Of a stretch of 64,000 nucleotides of DNA, positions 7,078 through 15,082 are shown one piece after another. The notes below the pieces were generated by a model. The model did no database searches. It was not told the origin of the DNA and worked only from the letters and a program-made list of their open reading frames with translations. This DNA comes from Elusimicrobiales bacterium. GTDB taxonomy: Bacteria; Elusimicrobiota; Elusimicrobia; Elusimicrobiales; UBA9959. How positions within the stretch are numbered: position 1 is the first letter of the stretch; every line of letters starts with the position of its first letter. The DNA is taken from positions 1-64,000 of the forward strand of contig JAQTOU010000002.1 in assembly GCA_028713125.1 (NCBI GenBank), given 5' to 3'. The translations under genes were made by a program, and so were the position numbers.

Positions 7078-8217
7078 ATGATGTCCGGTAAATTATTTTT
7101 CGCTTACTTTCTCTTTCTTTCAGCCGTTTGCCCGGCGGGCTTATACGCCGGGGACGGGTACGGTCCGGCACAGTATAAAGCCCAGAAAAAGGAGCTTCTC
7201 AAGGCGGTCGCCCTCTGGAGAACTTCCCAATATCCGGCCGCTTGCGCCAGGTTCAAGAAATTGGGAGAAAAAGATAATCCTGTCGCCTACTATTTTTATT
7301 CCGGCTGTATTTCCCGCAATTCGCTGTCGGTTAAACAAAAGAAACTTGCGCTGAACCTGGCGAAGGCCGCTTTCCCGGGCGTAAAGAAAATAGCGGAGGC
7401 CGGCGACGACCTGGCGCAGTATATCCTGGGCAAGATGTACTCCAGGGGGGAAGGCGTGGATAAGAATATCCAAGAAGGCGTTAAGTGGTACAGGAAGTCG
7501 GCCGAGAAAGGGAATCCTGAGGCGGAATGCAATATCGGCTACGCCTACGCGCGCGGTCTCGGGCTGGAGGCCGACGAAAAAAAAGCTACGGAGTGGTTCA
7601 TGAGATCCGCGAAAAGCGGCAGCCCCGTCTGCCAATATAACCTCGGCGTCCGCTATGAGGACGGGCTTGGGATCCAGGCGGATATGCGGGAGGCGTTCAG
7701 GTTCTATAGAATGGCGGCCGCGCAGGGAGAGTACGCGGCGCAATACCGCCTCGCCCAGGAGTATGAAAGCGGGGCAAGCGCCGAAGACAAGGCGGAGGCT
7801 TTCAGATTATACAGCGCGTCGGCTGAGACAGGCTATACCCTGGCGCAGTATAAAGCGGGCCTGATCTGGGACGCCGGAGAGGTCGTCGCCAGGGATCCCG
7901 CGAAGGCTTTAAGGTGGTGGTGCCTGGCGGCGGACCATGAGCGCAGCGACGAGCCGGCCGTAGCGCAGGCGGCCCGTTCGGCCAGGGAGAAGATAATCGG
8001 TTCCGTCTGCAGAAAGCCTGAAGGCCTTGCCGCGCCCGGCAATGCGGACGGCGCGCAGAGCGATCCCGGGGCGCAGTTCAAGCTGGGCCTTTCCTATGCT
8101 TCGGGCGATGGCGTCGGCAAGGACCTGAAAGAGGCCCTGCGCTTGTGGTGCCTGGCCGCCCTGGCCGGCCACGAGCCGGCGAAAACGCAGGTGGTCAGCT
8201 ATACCTGCGCCGAATAG
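7078..8217 (+). CDS. Secreted Sel1-like repeat (SLR) protein
   Basis: The 379-aa product has a signal peptide (about residues 1-24) and a run of Sel1-type alpha/alpha repeats of ~36 residues: DLAQYILGKMYSRGEGVDKN, PEAECNIGYAYARGLGLEAD, PVCQYNLGVRYEDGLGIQAD, YAAQYRLAQEYESG, and a last unit GAQFKLGLSYASGDGVGKD near the C-terminus. SLR proteins are solenoid scaffolds for protein-protein contacts, often in envelope or host-interaction settings. The last repeat is separated from the others by a less regular ~50-residue insert with Cys. The start is ATG 7078 or 7081; neither has a clear Shine-Dalgarno. Confidence 0.88.
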   Translation: MMSGKLFFAYFLFLSAVCPAGLYAGDGYGPAQYKAQKKELLKAVALWRTSQYPAACARFKKLGEKDNPVAYYFYSGCISRNSLSVKQKKLALNLAKAAFPGVKKIAEAGDDLAQYILGKMYSRGEGVDKNIQEGVKWYRKSAEKGNPEAECNIGYAYARGLGLEADEKKATEWFMRSAKSGSPVCQYNLGVRYEDGLGIQADMREAFRFYRMAAAQGEYAAQYRLAQEYESGASAEDKAEAFRLYSASAETGYTLAQYKAGLIWDAGEVVARDPAKALRWWCLAADHERSDEPAVAQAARSAREKIIGSVCRKPEGLAAPGNADGAQSDPGAQFKLGLSYASGDGVGKDLKEALRLWCLAALAGHEPAKTQVVSYTCAE

Positions 8218-8238
8218 CAACTGCTTTACCGCGGGGCC

Positions 8239-8322
8239 AGGGGACGCTGAGCACTAATGACCATTCATTAACAAGCCATTCGAGACCGCCGGGGGAACCC
8301 GGCGGTTTGGTTTTGGTAGAAT
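8239..8322 (+). repeat. Dispersed terminator-promoter module feeding a short upstream ORF
   Basis: The copy has the AGGGGACGCTGA head, an AT-rich inverted-repeat zone, CCGCCGGGGGAACCCGGCGG as terminator, GGTTTTGG and TAGAAT at 8317-8322. Seven bases later an ATG opens a 24-codon ORF (8330-8404), not the main gene. Confidence 0.87.
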
Positions 8323-8329
8323 AGAAAAC

Positions 8330-8404
8330 ATGAGCGTGAAGAACTTTTTATATTCTGGGGAAAAAGCGGCTGCTTCTTTTTTGGAGTTATTTTATGCGAA
8401 ATAA
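8330..8404 (+). CDS. Short leaderless upstream ORF (24 aa) overlapping the next gene
   Basis: This ORF starts at an ATG 7 bases after TAGAAT (8317-8322) and encodes a 24-residue peptide (MSVKNFLYSGEKAAASFLEL then FYAK). Its TAA stop lies 11 bases inside the next gene, whose ATG is at 8394. The overlap and the GGAG inside its 3' end are what one expects for translational coupling or a leader-peptide control. No known peptide is recognised. The reading could be accidental; the start position relative to the promoter is the main support. Confidence 0.45.
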   Translation: MSVKNFLYSGEKAAASFLELFYAK

Positions 8405-9347
8405 AATACTTGAGCCGGCAATGCTTGCGGGTTTATTCGTGGCGGCATTTTTATGCTGGCTTTTCCTTTACCGCGCCGTTACGGTCCCCAACTCAAGCGT
8501 CTGGGGCGCGCCGATAACCGTCTTCTTTGTTTTGCTGGTGGTTTTCTACCTGTGCACGGTCCTCGTCAAAAGAACCGCTTACCTTGTAGCGGTCCTGGCC
8601 GCTTCGCTTCTTCAGAGCATTTTTTTCGCGGCGACGCCGCTCCATTTCGCTTTTCTCGCGCTTTCTGCCGGCATAGCCTATTATGCGGCGCGTAATATAA
8701 GGGAGAGCCTGGGGCTTTCGATAAAGCTCAGTTTCTTCAACTCGTTCATGAACGGCCGGAGTTATATAGTATTGGCGCTGATCATAGCTATTACCAGCCA
8801 GTATTACGCCCTGGTGAGCAGGGGCGGGAAAGATATAAACCTTCCGACCTTCGAAGTCAGCAAGGATATAGCTTTTTTCCTCGGCAAACTATACGGCCGC
8901 GTAAACCCGAAATATTCTTTTTTCTCGTCCTCGCGGGAAATGACCGTGGATAAATTTATCCTGCAGAATCAGACCGCGGTCCTTCCCGGGCAGGATCCGG
9001 GAAAGCCTGACGCGGCGGTAAACCTGGTCCTGGAGCAGGGAAGAAAACAGCTCTCCGGGCTGGCGGGAAAGCAATTGGGCGGCAGCGAGCCAGTGGCCGA
9101 CGTCTTCGTCGATTTCGCCACCAGGAAGATCAACGACTATTTCGCCGTCGGGATAGCGCAGTCGAGCAAATCCAGCCCCATCCCGTTTTTCCTGACCTGC
9201 GTCCTCTTCCTGACCCTGCTGCCGGTCGCTACTATCGTCGGTTATGCCGGGACCCTTTTCTCCGTTCTTTTATGCGGCTTCATGCTTAAGAAAGGCTTTA
9301 TCGTAAAGAAGACCAAACAGGTCCAGGCCGAATCATTGCTCCATTAA
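8394..9347 (+). CDS. Multi-spanning membrane protein, unknown
   Basis: The 317-aa protein has about four to five membrane segments in the first 145 residues (LAGLFVAAFLCWLFLYRAV; ITVFFVLLVVFYLCTVLV; YLVAVLAASLLQSIFFAATPLHFAFLALSAGIAYYAA; YIVLALIIAITSQYYALV). A ~125-residue extracytoplasmic or cytoplasmic domain follows, then two more membrane helices near the end. The soluble part has a helical, Gln/Lys-rich sequence with no known motif. The start at 8394 has GGAG 10 bases upstream and overlaps a short ORF. No homologous family comes to mind. Confidence 0.68.
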   Translation: MRNKILEPAMLAGLFVAAFLCWLFLYRAVTVPNSSVWGAPITVFFVLLVVFYLCTVLVKRTAYLVAVLAASLLQSIFFAATPLHFAFLALSAGIAYYAARNIRESLGLSIKLSFFNSFMNGRSYIVLALIIAITSQYYALVSRGGKDINLPTFEVSKDIAFFLGKLYGRVNPKYSFFSSSREMTVDKFILQNQTAVLPGQDPGKPDAAVNLVLEQGRKQLSGLAGKQLGGSEPVADVFVDFATRKINDYFAVGIAQSSKSSPIPFFLTCVLFLTLLPVATIVGYAGTLFSVLLCGFMLKKGFIVKKTKQVQAESLLH

Positions 9348-9379
9348 GGAAAGGGCGGGGGCCCTTAGGGGTTTCCGGA

Positions 9380-9408
9380 TTGACATCGGAGTTTCCTGTT
9401 TGTACACT
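9380..9408 (+). promoter_or_regulatory. Sigma-70-type promoter
   Basis: TTGACA (9380-9385), a 17-base spacer and TACACT (9403-9408), preceded by TG, make a consensus-like promoter about 55 bases before the ATG at 9464. Confidence 0.8.
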
Positions 9409-9463
9409 AACTTGAACACATAGCTAGGGGGCACTTCTCAGGGGGGCCCAAGGGAGATATCGC

Positions 9464-9940
9464 ATGAAAAAGTATGGAATACTAACATTGGTCATCGGAT
9501 TGCTGGCTCTCGCCGCATCCTTTGGCAGAGCGGCATTGAGCGAGACGGCGCAGAATAAAGTGGCGGCCATCGCCCAGCAGAGCGGCTTTGCGGACACAAA
9601 AGATCTGAATTCGGCGGTCCCCGCGACCGCGCCCGGGGCCGTAGCGGCTGCCGGTGAGCCCGTCGTGGCTATCACCTCTTTCGTCATGACCGGGCAGAAC
9701 ACCCGCGTGGCGGAGATCTGCGGCAAGGTGACGGGCACCGACGCCGAAGTCACGGTGGTGCGGATAGTGGTGGACCCCAAAACCAATAACCCGGGGACCT
9801 ACAACACTCTCGCTGGCAAGGATGGGGCTTTTTGCTCGGTAGTCGTCACCTATACCGGGACCGCCAGCGCTTCGGTCAAGGCTCTTGGAAAAGAGTCCGC
9901 GTCCGCAGTCGTTACCGCCTCGAAAGGGTATATGCGGTAG
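9464..9940 (+). CDS. Secreted small beta-domain protein, unknown
   Basis: The 158-aa product has a signal peptide or N-terminal anchor (residues 5-23). An Ala-rich stretch follows, then a ~90-residue domain of alternating hydrophobic strands (VVAITSFVMTG, VAEICGKVTGTDAEVTVVRIVVD, FCSVVVTYTGTASASVKALG). It looks like an immunoglobulin-like beta-sandwich with two Cys that could form a disulfide. No family is recognised. A consensus promoter and Shine-Dalgarno (GGGAGA) precede the start, giving a normal 5' leader of about 50 bases. Confidence 0.7.
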   Translation: MKKYGILTLVIGLLALAASFGRAALSETAQNKVAAIAQQSGFADTKDLNSAVPATAPGAVAAAGEPVVAITSFVMTGQNTRVAEICGKVTGTDAEVTVVRIVVDPKTNNPGTYNTLAGKDGAFCSVVVTYTGTASASVKALGKESASAVVTASKGYMR

Positions 9941-10001
9941 GGATCGGGGACGCTGAAGAGCGAGACCGCCGGGGAAGCCCGGCGGTTTTGTTTTGTAGAA
10001 T
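9941..10001 (+). repeat. Dispersed terminator-promoter module, internally deleted copy
   Basis: The head (GGATCGGGGACGCTGA) is joined directly to the terminator stem CCGCCGGG-GAAG-CCCGGCGG, TTTTGTTTTG and TAGAAT (9996-10001); the AT-rich hairpin is missing. The hexamer ends 10 bases before ATG 10012. Confidence 0.87.
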
Positions 10002-10011
10002 AGTTGTAAAT

Positions 10012-10638
10012 ATGAAGACATGTCCTGAATGCAAACGCGGCATCGACGACGACTCCATCTATTGCGGCTACTGTTCCGCCAAGCAGCCCTATGTCCCCGA
10101 AGAGGAAAAGAGCGAAGAGGAGACCGGCGGGGACGCGGCGGCGGAAGCGGTTCCCGCCGGCAGGAGCTGCGAAAATTGCGGGGAACAGCTGGAGCCGAAC
10201 TTCGATACCTGCTGGAAATGCGGAACCGTAATGGCAAGTGAAGGCGAAAGCCCGGCCGCCGGCAAGGATGGGGACGCCGGCGAGCCCCTGATCGCGGTTT
10301 GCGGCCTGGAGAAGATGCTGGAGGTCTATCGGGACAAGCTGCTTATAGCCCCCCAGGGGGTTCCGGGCGCGTCCGGAGAGGCGGCCTATGTGTCGCCCTG
10401 CGAGATCCTCATAAAGAATATAGTTTCCATAGAACTCACCGGCGCGGAGGAATTCGTTCCAGGCTGCATGACGGTGAATTTTACAACGGCGCCGGCTGAC
10501 GACACGGCGAATGTAGTGAACATGAGCGAATATGTGTCCTTTAACTTGGGGGCCGACCAGGAAATGGCGAAGGCGCTCGCTTTGGTCAAGCAGTGCAGGA
10601 AGGACCTGGACGCGCAGGACGGGAGCGGTGACCGCTGA
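10012..10638 (+). CDS. Double zinc-ribbon protein
   Basis: The 208-aa cytosolic protein has two zinc-ribbon knuckle pairs: CPECKRGIDDDSIYCGYC at residues 4-21 and CENCGEQLEPNFDTCWKCG at about 53-71. An acidic linker of mainly Glu separates them, and the CxxC pairs are expected to bind structural zinc. The C-terminal half (about 90-208) is an alpha/beta domain ending QCRKDLDAQDG, without a known match. Zinc-ribbon adaptors like this act in protein or nucleic-acid contacts, but no role can be named. The ATG at 10012 begins right before the first CxxC and sits 10 bases after TAGAAT. Confidence 0.82.
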   Translation: MKTCPECKRGIDDDSIYCGYCSAKQPYVPEEEKSEEETGGDAAAEAVPAGRSCENCGEQLEPNFDTCWKCGTVMASEGESPAAGKDGDAGEPLIAVCGLEKMLEVYRDKLLIAPQGVPGASGEAAYVSPCEILIKNIVSIELTGAEEFVPGCMTVNFTTAPADDTANVVNMSEYVSFNLGADQEMAKALALVKQCRKDLDAQDGSGDR

Positions 10639-10712
10639 TAGGGGAGAGGCGGCACGAAGAGCGTCTAAAGTCATTTAAAACCGCCGGGGAAGCCCGGCGG
10701 TTTCTTTTTATC
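10638..10712 (+). repeat. Dispersed module without promoter hexamer
   Basis: The head is ATAGGGGAGAGGC, then AGTCATTTAAAA and the terminator stem CCGCCGGG-GAAG-CCCGGCGG with TTTCTTTTTA. No TAGAAT follows, and the next gene starts 167 bases later from its own region. Confidence 0.84.
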
Positions 10713-10878
10713 CCTGGGCTAGGTGGATCCTGAAGCGCAGGGGGCCAAAGGGCCCAGGTCCGGGGCGCCATTTTTCCCTGTACCACTGGGCCTTTCTGCT
10801 CTATATGTCTGTGGAGAGTTCGGATACAATATCTTATAGATTCGATTCTCCGGGAAGCCGGAAACTAGGGGTGCATTA

Positions 10879-12861
10879 ATGAAAAAAATATTCTGCGCGG
10901 CGTCGGTGTTTCCCTCTCTTTTGATAGCCTCGGGCGTGATCTTCGCCTCAAGCGACGGGGTTATGCAGCTGTCGGATGTTAACGACAGTCTTAAACAAAT
11001 CCTCCAGGAACAGAAAGATTCTCAAGGTAAGCCGCTGCCCAATGGTTGGCAGCCCGGTCAGCCCGGGCAGCAGCCTCATCCCGGTTGGCAGCCTGGCCAG
11101 CCCGGCGGTAACCACGGCGGTCAGCCCGGCGGCGACAATAACGGCCCTGGCAATCACGGCGGCAACAATGGCGGCCAGCCCGGTCACCCCGGCCAGCCCG
11201 GCCACCCCGGTCAGCCTGGGCAGCCCGGTCAGCCTGGCCAACCCGGCCAGCCGCCCCAGCCTCCCCAACCTCCCCAACCCCCTCAGCCGCCCGCGCCGGT
11301 AGATACCACCCAGGCGCGGAACGCCGGTATACGGGACGGTTCCGAAGTAGGCGGCAGGGAAGGCCGGCAGAGAGGCTATGCTGACGGCGTCGATTCCGGT
11401 GAAAGGGAAGGGCGCAGAAAAGGCACCGATGAAGGCGATTATGCGGGCCGTCAATCCGGCTACAGGGACGGCTATAATGTCGACCAGTCCATGGGGACGC
11501 AGAGAGGGAACGCGGACGGCCAGAACGTCGGGACCAATAATGGTACCGAGGCCGGCAAGAAGCGCTGCTATGACGAGGGCTATACCGGCGGCTACAATAC
11601 CGCCTATGCCGCCGCGAACCAGGCAGGGCTGCAGGATGCGGCTTCCTACAGCACAGGCTTCGCTAAGGGGCAGGCCGACGCGGCTGTTATAGAGGCCGCG
11701 AACGGCCAGAAAGCCGGCTACCAGGCCGGATTCAGCCAGCGTGAAGCCGAGCTCCAGAGCTCTTCCCTCGACACTAAATCAATGAGGGGCGCCTTCGCGA
11801 AGGGCGCGACCACCGGCCTTCCTATAGCGCTGGCCCGCAACGGTTATAACACCCCTGAAGAGCAGCGCGCCTATAAAGAAGGTTACCAGGAAGGCTACCG
11901 CAACAGCTACAACCGGGCTTATGAGTTCGCCAAGCGCGAAGGCTATAATGAAAGATACAGCATGGCGTACAGGCGCGCCTACGACGCCCAGTTCTCGGTC
12001 AGCTACAGGACCGGCTTCGCCCAGGGAAAAGAGAAGGGCTACCAGGACGCTTATAATGCGGCGTATAACTCCGCTTATTCCAGTTATTACAATGAATACA
12101 GCAGGAGGGAATACTCAGAGCAGCGCGCCCAGGGCCTGACCAATGGCCAGACCGTCGGCCAGAAGGAAGGCTTCGCCGCCGGCTCCGCCGAGCAGACGAA
12201 GGTCGGCTACAAGGCCGGCTATGAGAAGACTGCGGCCGAGGTGTACCCCGGCGCCTTCGAAGCCGGCAAACAGTCCGGCATCGCGGCTGCCGACAAGTAT
12301 TACAGCGAGAATGCTGTCCTCAAGGTCGTCGGCGTCACGTTCTACGACGAGAACGGCAATGGCCAGTTCGAAGCTAACGAGAATATCATGATGAAGGCCG
12401 AAGTCAGGAACTTCGGTTTCCAGAAGTCGGATACCGTAGCCATAGTGGTCAAGAGCGAGCGCGGGGAGATAACCCTGACGGCCGACCTGAAGGCCGAAGG
12501 CGTGGGCGGCCGGGCGAAAACCATGGTGACACTTAATATCGGCAAGCTCTACGATGTCGTCGCGCCGGACGCGGACGCCCTTGTCGCGACGTTCTCGGAA
12601 AAGGGCGCGCTTGTCGGCGATGCCCGCCAGATGTACACGAGGACGAACCCCAACAGGGTCGGCGTCGTGTCGAAGAACGGAACCGATGTAAGGAAAGGTA
12701 CCCATGGTATCTTCTCCAGCTCTATCGCCAAGCTCGACCGCGGAGCGAAAGTCATAATAACCGGCGACAAGAACGGTTATTGGAGCGTCCGCAAGTCCGC
12801 GGTAATGGCCGGGGACTGGACCGAGGGCTATATCAATCAGGATAAGATAAACCTTCAGTAA
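10879..12861 (+). CDS. Secreted GX3-repeat protein with collagen-like/Pro-Gln linker and SH3-like end
   Basis: The 660-aa product starts with a signal peptide (about 1-24). A Gly-Gln-Pro-rich low-complexity stretch (50-147) follows, with PGQPGQPG and PPQPPQ blocks. Next is a long region (about 148-480) dominated by small residues every fourth position: GxxxGxxxG, such as GYADGVDSGEREGRRKGTDEG, and later YxxGY/YxxAY such as YKEGYQEGYRNSYNRAYEFA. This resembles the GX3 arrays of Yae1/Lto1-type proteins and predicts a helical rod or packed helices. Residues about 485-565 form a CARDB-like beta-domain with DENGNGQFEANENI, a calcium-loop-like DxNGNGxF. The last ~75 residues look SH3-like and end GYINQDKINL. 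It is probably a surface or periplasmic structural protein. Shine-Dalgarno AGGGGTG precedes the start. Confidence 0.75.
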   Translation: MKKIFCAASVFPSLLIASGVIFASSDGVMQLSDVNDSLKQILQEQKDSQGKPLPNGWQPGQPGQQPHPGWQPGQPGGNHGGQPGGDNNGPGNHGGNNGGQPGHPGQPGHPGQPGQPGQPGQPGQPPQPPQPPQPPQPPAPVDTTQARNAGIRDGSEVGGREGRQRGYADGVDSGEREGRRKGTDEGDYAGRQSGYRDGYNVDQSMGTQRGNADGQNVGTNNGTEAGKKRCYDEGYTGGYNTAYAAANQAGLQDAASYSTGFAKGQADAAVIEAANGQKAGYQAGFSQREAELQSSSLDTKSMRGAFAKGATTGLPIALARNGYNTPEEQRAYKEGYQEGYRNSYNRAYEFAKREGYNERYSMAYRRAYDAQFSVSYRTGFAQGKEKGYQDAYNAAYNSAYSSYYNEYSRREYSEQRAQGLTNGQTVGQKEGFAAGSAEQTKVGYKAGYEKTAAEVYPGAFEAGKQSGIAAADKYYSENAVLKVVGVTFYDENGNGQFEANENIMMKAEVRNFGFQKSDTVAIVVKSERGEITLTADLKAEGVGGRAKTMVTLNIGKLYDVVAPDADALVATFSEKGALVGDARQMYTRTNPNRVGVVSKNGTDVRKGTHGIFSSSIAKLDRGAKVIITGDKNGYWSVRKSAVMAGDWTEGYINQDKINLQ

Positions 12862-12867
12862 AGCAGC

Positions 12868-12916
12868 CTTAACAAGCAAACCGAAACCGCCGGGGCAGCC
12901 CGGCGGTTTTGTTTTA
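12868..12916 (+). repeat. Dispersed module, terminator part
   Basis: TAACAAG and a terminator stem CCGCCGGG-GCAG-CCCGGCGG with TTTTGTTTTA follow the GX3-repeat gene. A different hexamer, TATTCT at 12930-12935, follows and lies 6 bases before ATG 12942. Confidence 0.85.
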
Positions 12917-12941
12917 TATGGAAATATAGTATTCTGCACTT

Positions 12942-13457
12942 ATGGGGAAAGACCAAATATTTATCTGGGTTGCCGTATGCTTTGCAGCGGCGCTTTTGCT
13001 CGTGCTGCTCAAGTTCCTGCGGGCCCGGGGCAAGGCGGCGCCCGTGGATGACGGGGAAAGCCCGCCCGCGCTGATAGAAGGCACGGCGGTTTTTACCGGC
13101 AGGCATAAGGGCGTGAAATACTGGCTGTATTACGATAATGAACGGGCGCGGCTGGAAATAGAGATGGGCGAGGGGGTGGCGTCGCCATTCATTTACGACC
13201 GCAAGGCGGATAAGCCTGAATTGCCCGGGGATGCCAGGGACCTGGAAGTCAAGGAGCTGCTTGAACTCCGGGCCGTTTACGTGGAGGCCGCGGCCACCGG
13301 CGCCCTGGTCGCGGCCCTGTTCCCGGAAAGGGTCTTGAATGGAAATGCGGGCCGCCCCGGCGGCCCCAGCCCGGAAGAGGCGGTCGCGAACAAGGTCGTG
13401 GAACTCCTCTCGGCTATCCGCGATAAAAGCCGGAAACGGCCGGATAAACCGGGATAA
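12942..13457 (+). CDS. Membrane-anchored protein, unknown, leaderless
   Basis: The 171-aa product has one N-terminal membrane helix (IFIWVAVCFAAALLLVLLKFL, residues 6-26) followed by a soluble domain with IEGTAVFTGRHKGVKYWLYYDNERARLEIEMGEG in the first half and a Pro/Lys-rich tail. The domain is expected to be cytoplasmic or periplasmic depending on topology: few positive residues precede the helix and many follow it, so the C-terminus is probably cytoplasmic. No family is recognised. TATTCT ends 6 bases before the ATG and there is no Shine-Dalgarno. Confidence 0.65.
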   Translation: MGKDQIFIWVAVCFAAALLLVLLKFLRARGKAAPVDDGESPPALIEGTAVFTGRHKGVKYWLYYDNERARLEIEMGEGVASPFIYDRKADKPELPGDARDLEVKELLELRAVYVEAAATGALVAALFPERVLNGNAGRPGGPSPEEAVANKVVELLSAIRDKSRKRPDKPG

Positions 13458-13518
13458 AGCGAAGCGCTGCTAAATTGCTTCCAGGGAATTAAGTTGCGTG
13501 CCGCCTGTTCACCGTGAC

Positions 13519-13686
13519 ATGAAAACAGATAACCCGCGTAAAAAGCTCCGGTCCGATCTATTCATGGCGCTGTTTTTGCTGGCGCTCCTGGCTTTTATGG
13601 CTTATCAGGCCAGGAACTACGCCAACTGGGCGCAAGAGAAAAAAGCTGAAAGACTAGCCTCCGAATCCCCGCCCGCCGGCAAGTAA
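13519..13686 (+). CDS. Small single-span membrane protein
   Basis: This 55-aa product consists of a basic N-terminus (MKTDNPRKKLRSDL), one membrane helix (FMALFLLALLAFMAYQA) and a short charged tail. An in-frame GTG at 13498 would add seven residues. It follows the membrane-anchored gene by 61 bases in the same direction and may share its transcript. No function can be assigned from sequence. Confidence 0.55.
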   Translation: MKTDNPRKKLRSDLFMALFLLALLAFMAYQARNYANWAQEKKAERLASESPPAGK

Positions 13687-13724
13687 TGCGCGCCTATAGC
13701 TGAAAAGGCCGCTTAAGCCTTTAG

Positions 13725-13778
13725 AACCGCCGGCTGCCGGGCGGTTTTGTTTTGCGGGAGGCGGGGGTTTGGTAGAAT
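13725..13778 (+). repeat. Terminator-promoter module, divergent short copy
   Basis: A terminator stem AACCGCC-GGCTGCC-GGGCGGTT (13725-13746) with TTTGTTTTG is followed by a G-rich 20-base insert and then TAGAAT at 13773-13778. The hexamer ends 7 bases before ATG 13786. Confidence 0.8.
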
Positions 13779-13785
13779 ATCGATT

Positions 13786-14550
13786 ATGAAAAATATAAAG
13801 GCAGCCGGCGGGCTGGGGGTGGACAGGCTGGTATACGACGCGGATATTTATGACGCGATGAACACTTTCACGCACGATATCCCGTTCTACCTGGAAGAAT
13901 GCCGCCGCGCCAAAGGGGCGGTGCTCGAGCTCTGCTGCGGAAGCGGCCGGCTTACGCTGCCGCTTCTAAGGGCGGGGATAGATATCACGGGGGTGGACTT
14001 TACCCCGCCGATGCTCGCCGCGGCCAGGAAGAAAGCGTCAGCGCAGGGCCTGCCGGACGTTTTCCTGCGGGGGGATATGCTCAAGATCCGGCTCAAGAAA
14101 AAATTCAAGCTTGTCTTCATCCCTTTCAACTCCATCCAGAACACCTATACGCTGGAGGACGTGGAAAAAGTATTCAGAACGGCGCGCGCGCATATGGCGC
14201 CGGGCGCGCGTTTCGTGTTCGACATTTTCAACCCGAGCATAGAATACATGGTCAAGCTGGTGAATCTGCATAAGGGGATAGCCAAATTCCGTACGGCCCT
14301 GGGGCGCAGGGTGGTGGTGGACGAGATCTGCCGTTACGACTCCGCCGCGCAGGTCAACCGGACGACCTGGATCCACCGTATAGACGGCGGCCGGCCGCTG
14401 CCGCAAAAGCTGGATATGCGCTGCTTCTACCCGCTGGAAATGGACGCGCTGCTTAAATACAACGGGTTCAAGGTCCTGGCTAAATTCGGGACCTATGACA
14501 GGAAGCCGTTCACTTCGGCGTCGATGAAGCAGATCTACGTGTGTAAATAA
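13786..14550 (+). CDS. Class I SAM-dependent methyltransferase
   Basis: The 254-aa protein has the Rossmann-fold SAM-binding motif I VLELCCGSGRLTLPLL (around residues 44-59), motif II GVDFTPPMLAAAR and the later FIPFNSIQNTYTLEDV and GARFVFDIFNPS. This order places it among class I methyltransferases near the Methyltransf_25/UbiE-like group. The N-terminal segment with YDADIYDAMNTFTHDIPFYLEE is typical of the small-molecule methylating branch. The substrate cannot be told. The start at ATG 13786 lies 7 bases from TAGAAT without a Shine-Dalgarno, so it is probably leaderless. Confidence 0.88.
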   Translation: MKNIKAAGGLGVDRLVYDADIYDAMNTFTHDIPFYLEECRRAKGAVLELCCGSGRLTLPLLRAGIDITGVDFTPPMLAAARKKASAQGLPDVFLRGDMLKIRLKKKFKLVFIPFNSIQNTYTLEDVEKVFRTARAHMAPGARFVFDIFNPSIEYMVKLVNLHKGIAKFRTALGRRVVVDEICRYDSAAQVNRTTWIHRIDGGRPLPQKLDMRCFYPLEMDALLKYNGFKVLAKFGTYDRKPFTSASMKQIYVCK

Positions 14551-14608
14551 AAAGACCGGATCAGCGCGGCAGGATATGGGTTTAAAAGGCGCGGCTACGG
14601 AGGTTTAA

Positions 14609-15082
14609 ATGAAATTTGCCCTGGGGTTCTTTTTTCTGGCTTTCCAGTTCCTTGACCAAACGGCTTTCTGCGCCGGGCACGCCTTTGTGAAACAAAGCGA
14701 ACCTTCCAAAAAACCGGAAGCGGCGGGCAGGCTTCCCCGCCCGGGTTATAGAAGCATGGGCCTTGAATTCGATAATGACCGGATATCATATATCTCGCCT
14801 GAAGACAGGGTCGACGTGATAGCGGTCATAAAGGAGCTCCAGTTCGCGGAAAAAGCGGGAGCGTCCGCGGCGACTTTGCTTAAGATGGTGCGCGTTCTCG
14901 CCGTGGAGGCTTCAGCCTTATATCCGTGGCAAAGCGTCTTGCTTCTCGAGATGAATTTCAACGAAGCCCAGTTCGCCGCGCTGGCCTGGGAGAGCGCGGA
15001 CGTCCAGGTCCTGCTGCGCGATCCGAAGGATGAGGAAGTGCATCCCATGGAACAGGCTTCTTTAAACTTTTTGTCCCGCTAG
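14609..15082 (+). CDS. Secreted RcpC/CpaB C-terminal-like domain protein
   Basis: The 157-aa product has a signal peptide (about 1-22). Its mature part resembles the RcpC half of CpaB, the Flp pilus assembly protein: ISYISPEDRVDVIAV, LLKMVRVLAVEA and VLLLEMNFNEAQFAALAWES followed by VQVLLRDPKDEE. These match the family's GxIxPGDRVDVL, the LLQNVxVLAV strand and the VTPEQAxxLALAxxxGxLxLxLRNPxD pattern. The SAF domain that normally precedes RcpC in CpaB is absent here; a SAF protein lies at 18605. A role in pilus or envelope assembly is inferred. Shine-Dalgarno GGAGG precedes the ATG. Its 3' end overlaps the convergent rhodanese gene by four bases. Confidence 0.6.
   Translation: MKFALGFFFLAFQFLDQTAFCAGHAFVKQSEPSKKPEAAGRLPRPGYRSMGLEFDNDRISYISPEDRVDVIAVIKELQFAEKAGASAATLLKMVRVLAVEASALYPWQSVLLLEMNFNEAQFAALAWESADVQVLLRDPKDEEVHPMEQASLNFLSR

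Noticed and set aside
10836-10856. T-loop-like ATTCGATTCTCC as part of a tRNA
   Set aside because: No matching acceptor or anticodon arms are found around it. No tRNA cloverleaf was found in the window.
11041-11300. Short-period DNA repeats that could be mistaken for a CRISPR or satellite array
   Set aside because: They encode an in-frame Pro-Gly-Gln linker and have no constant spacer length. They are coding low complexity.
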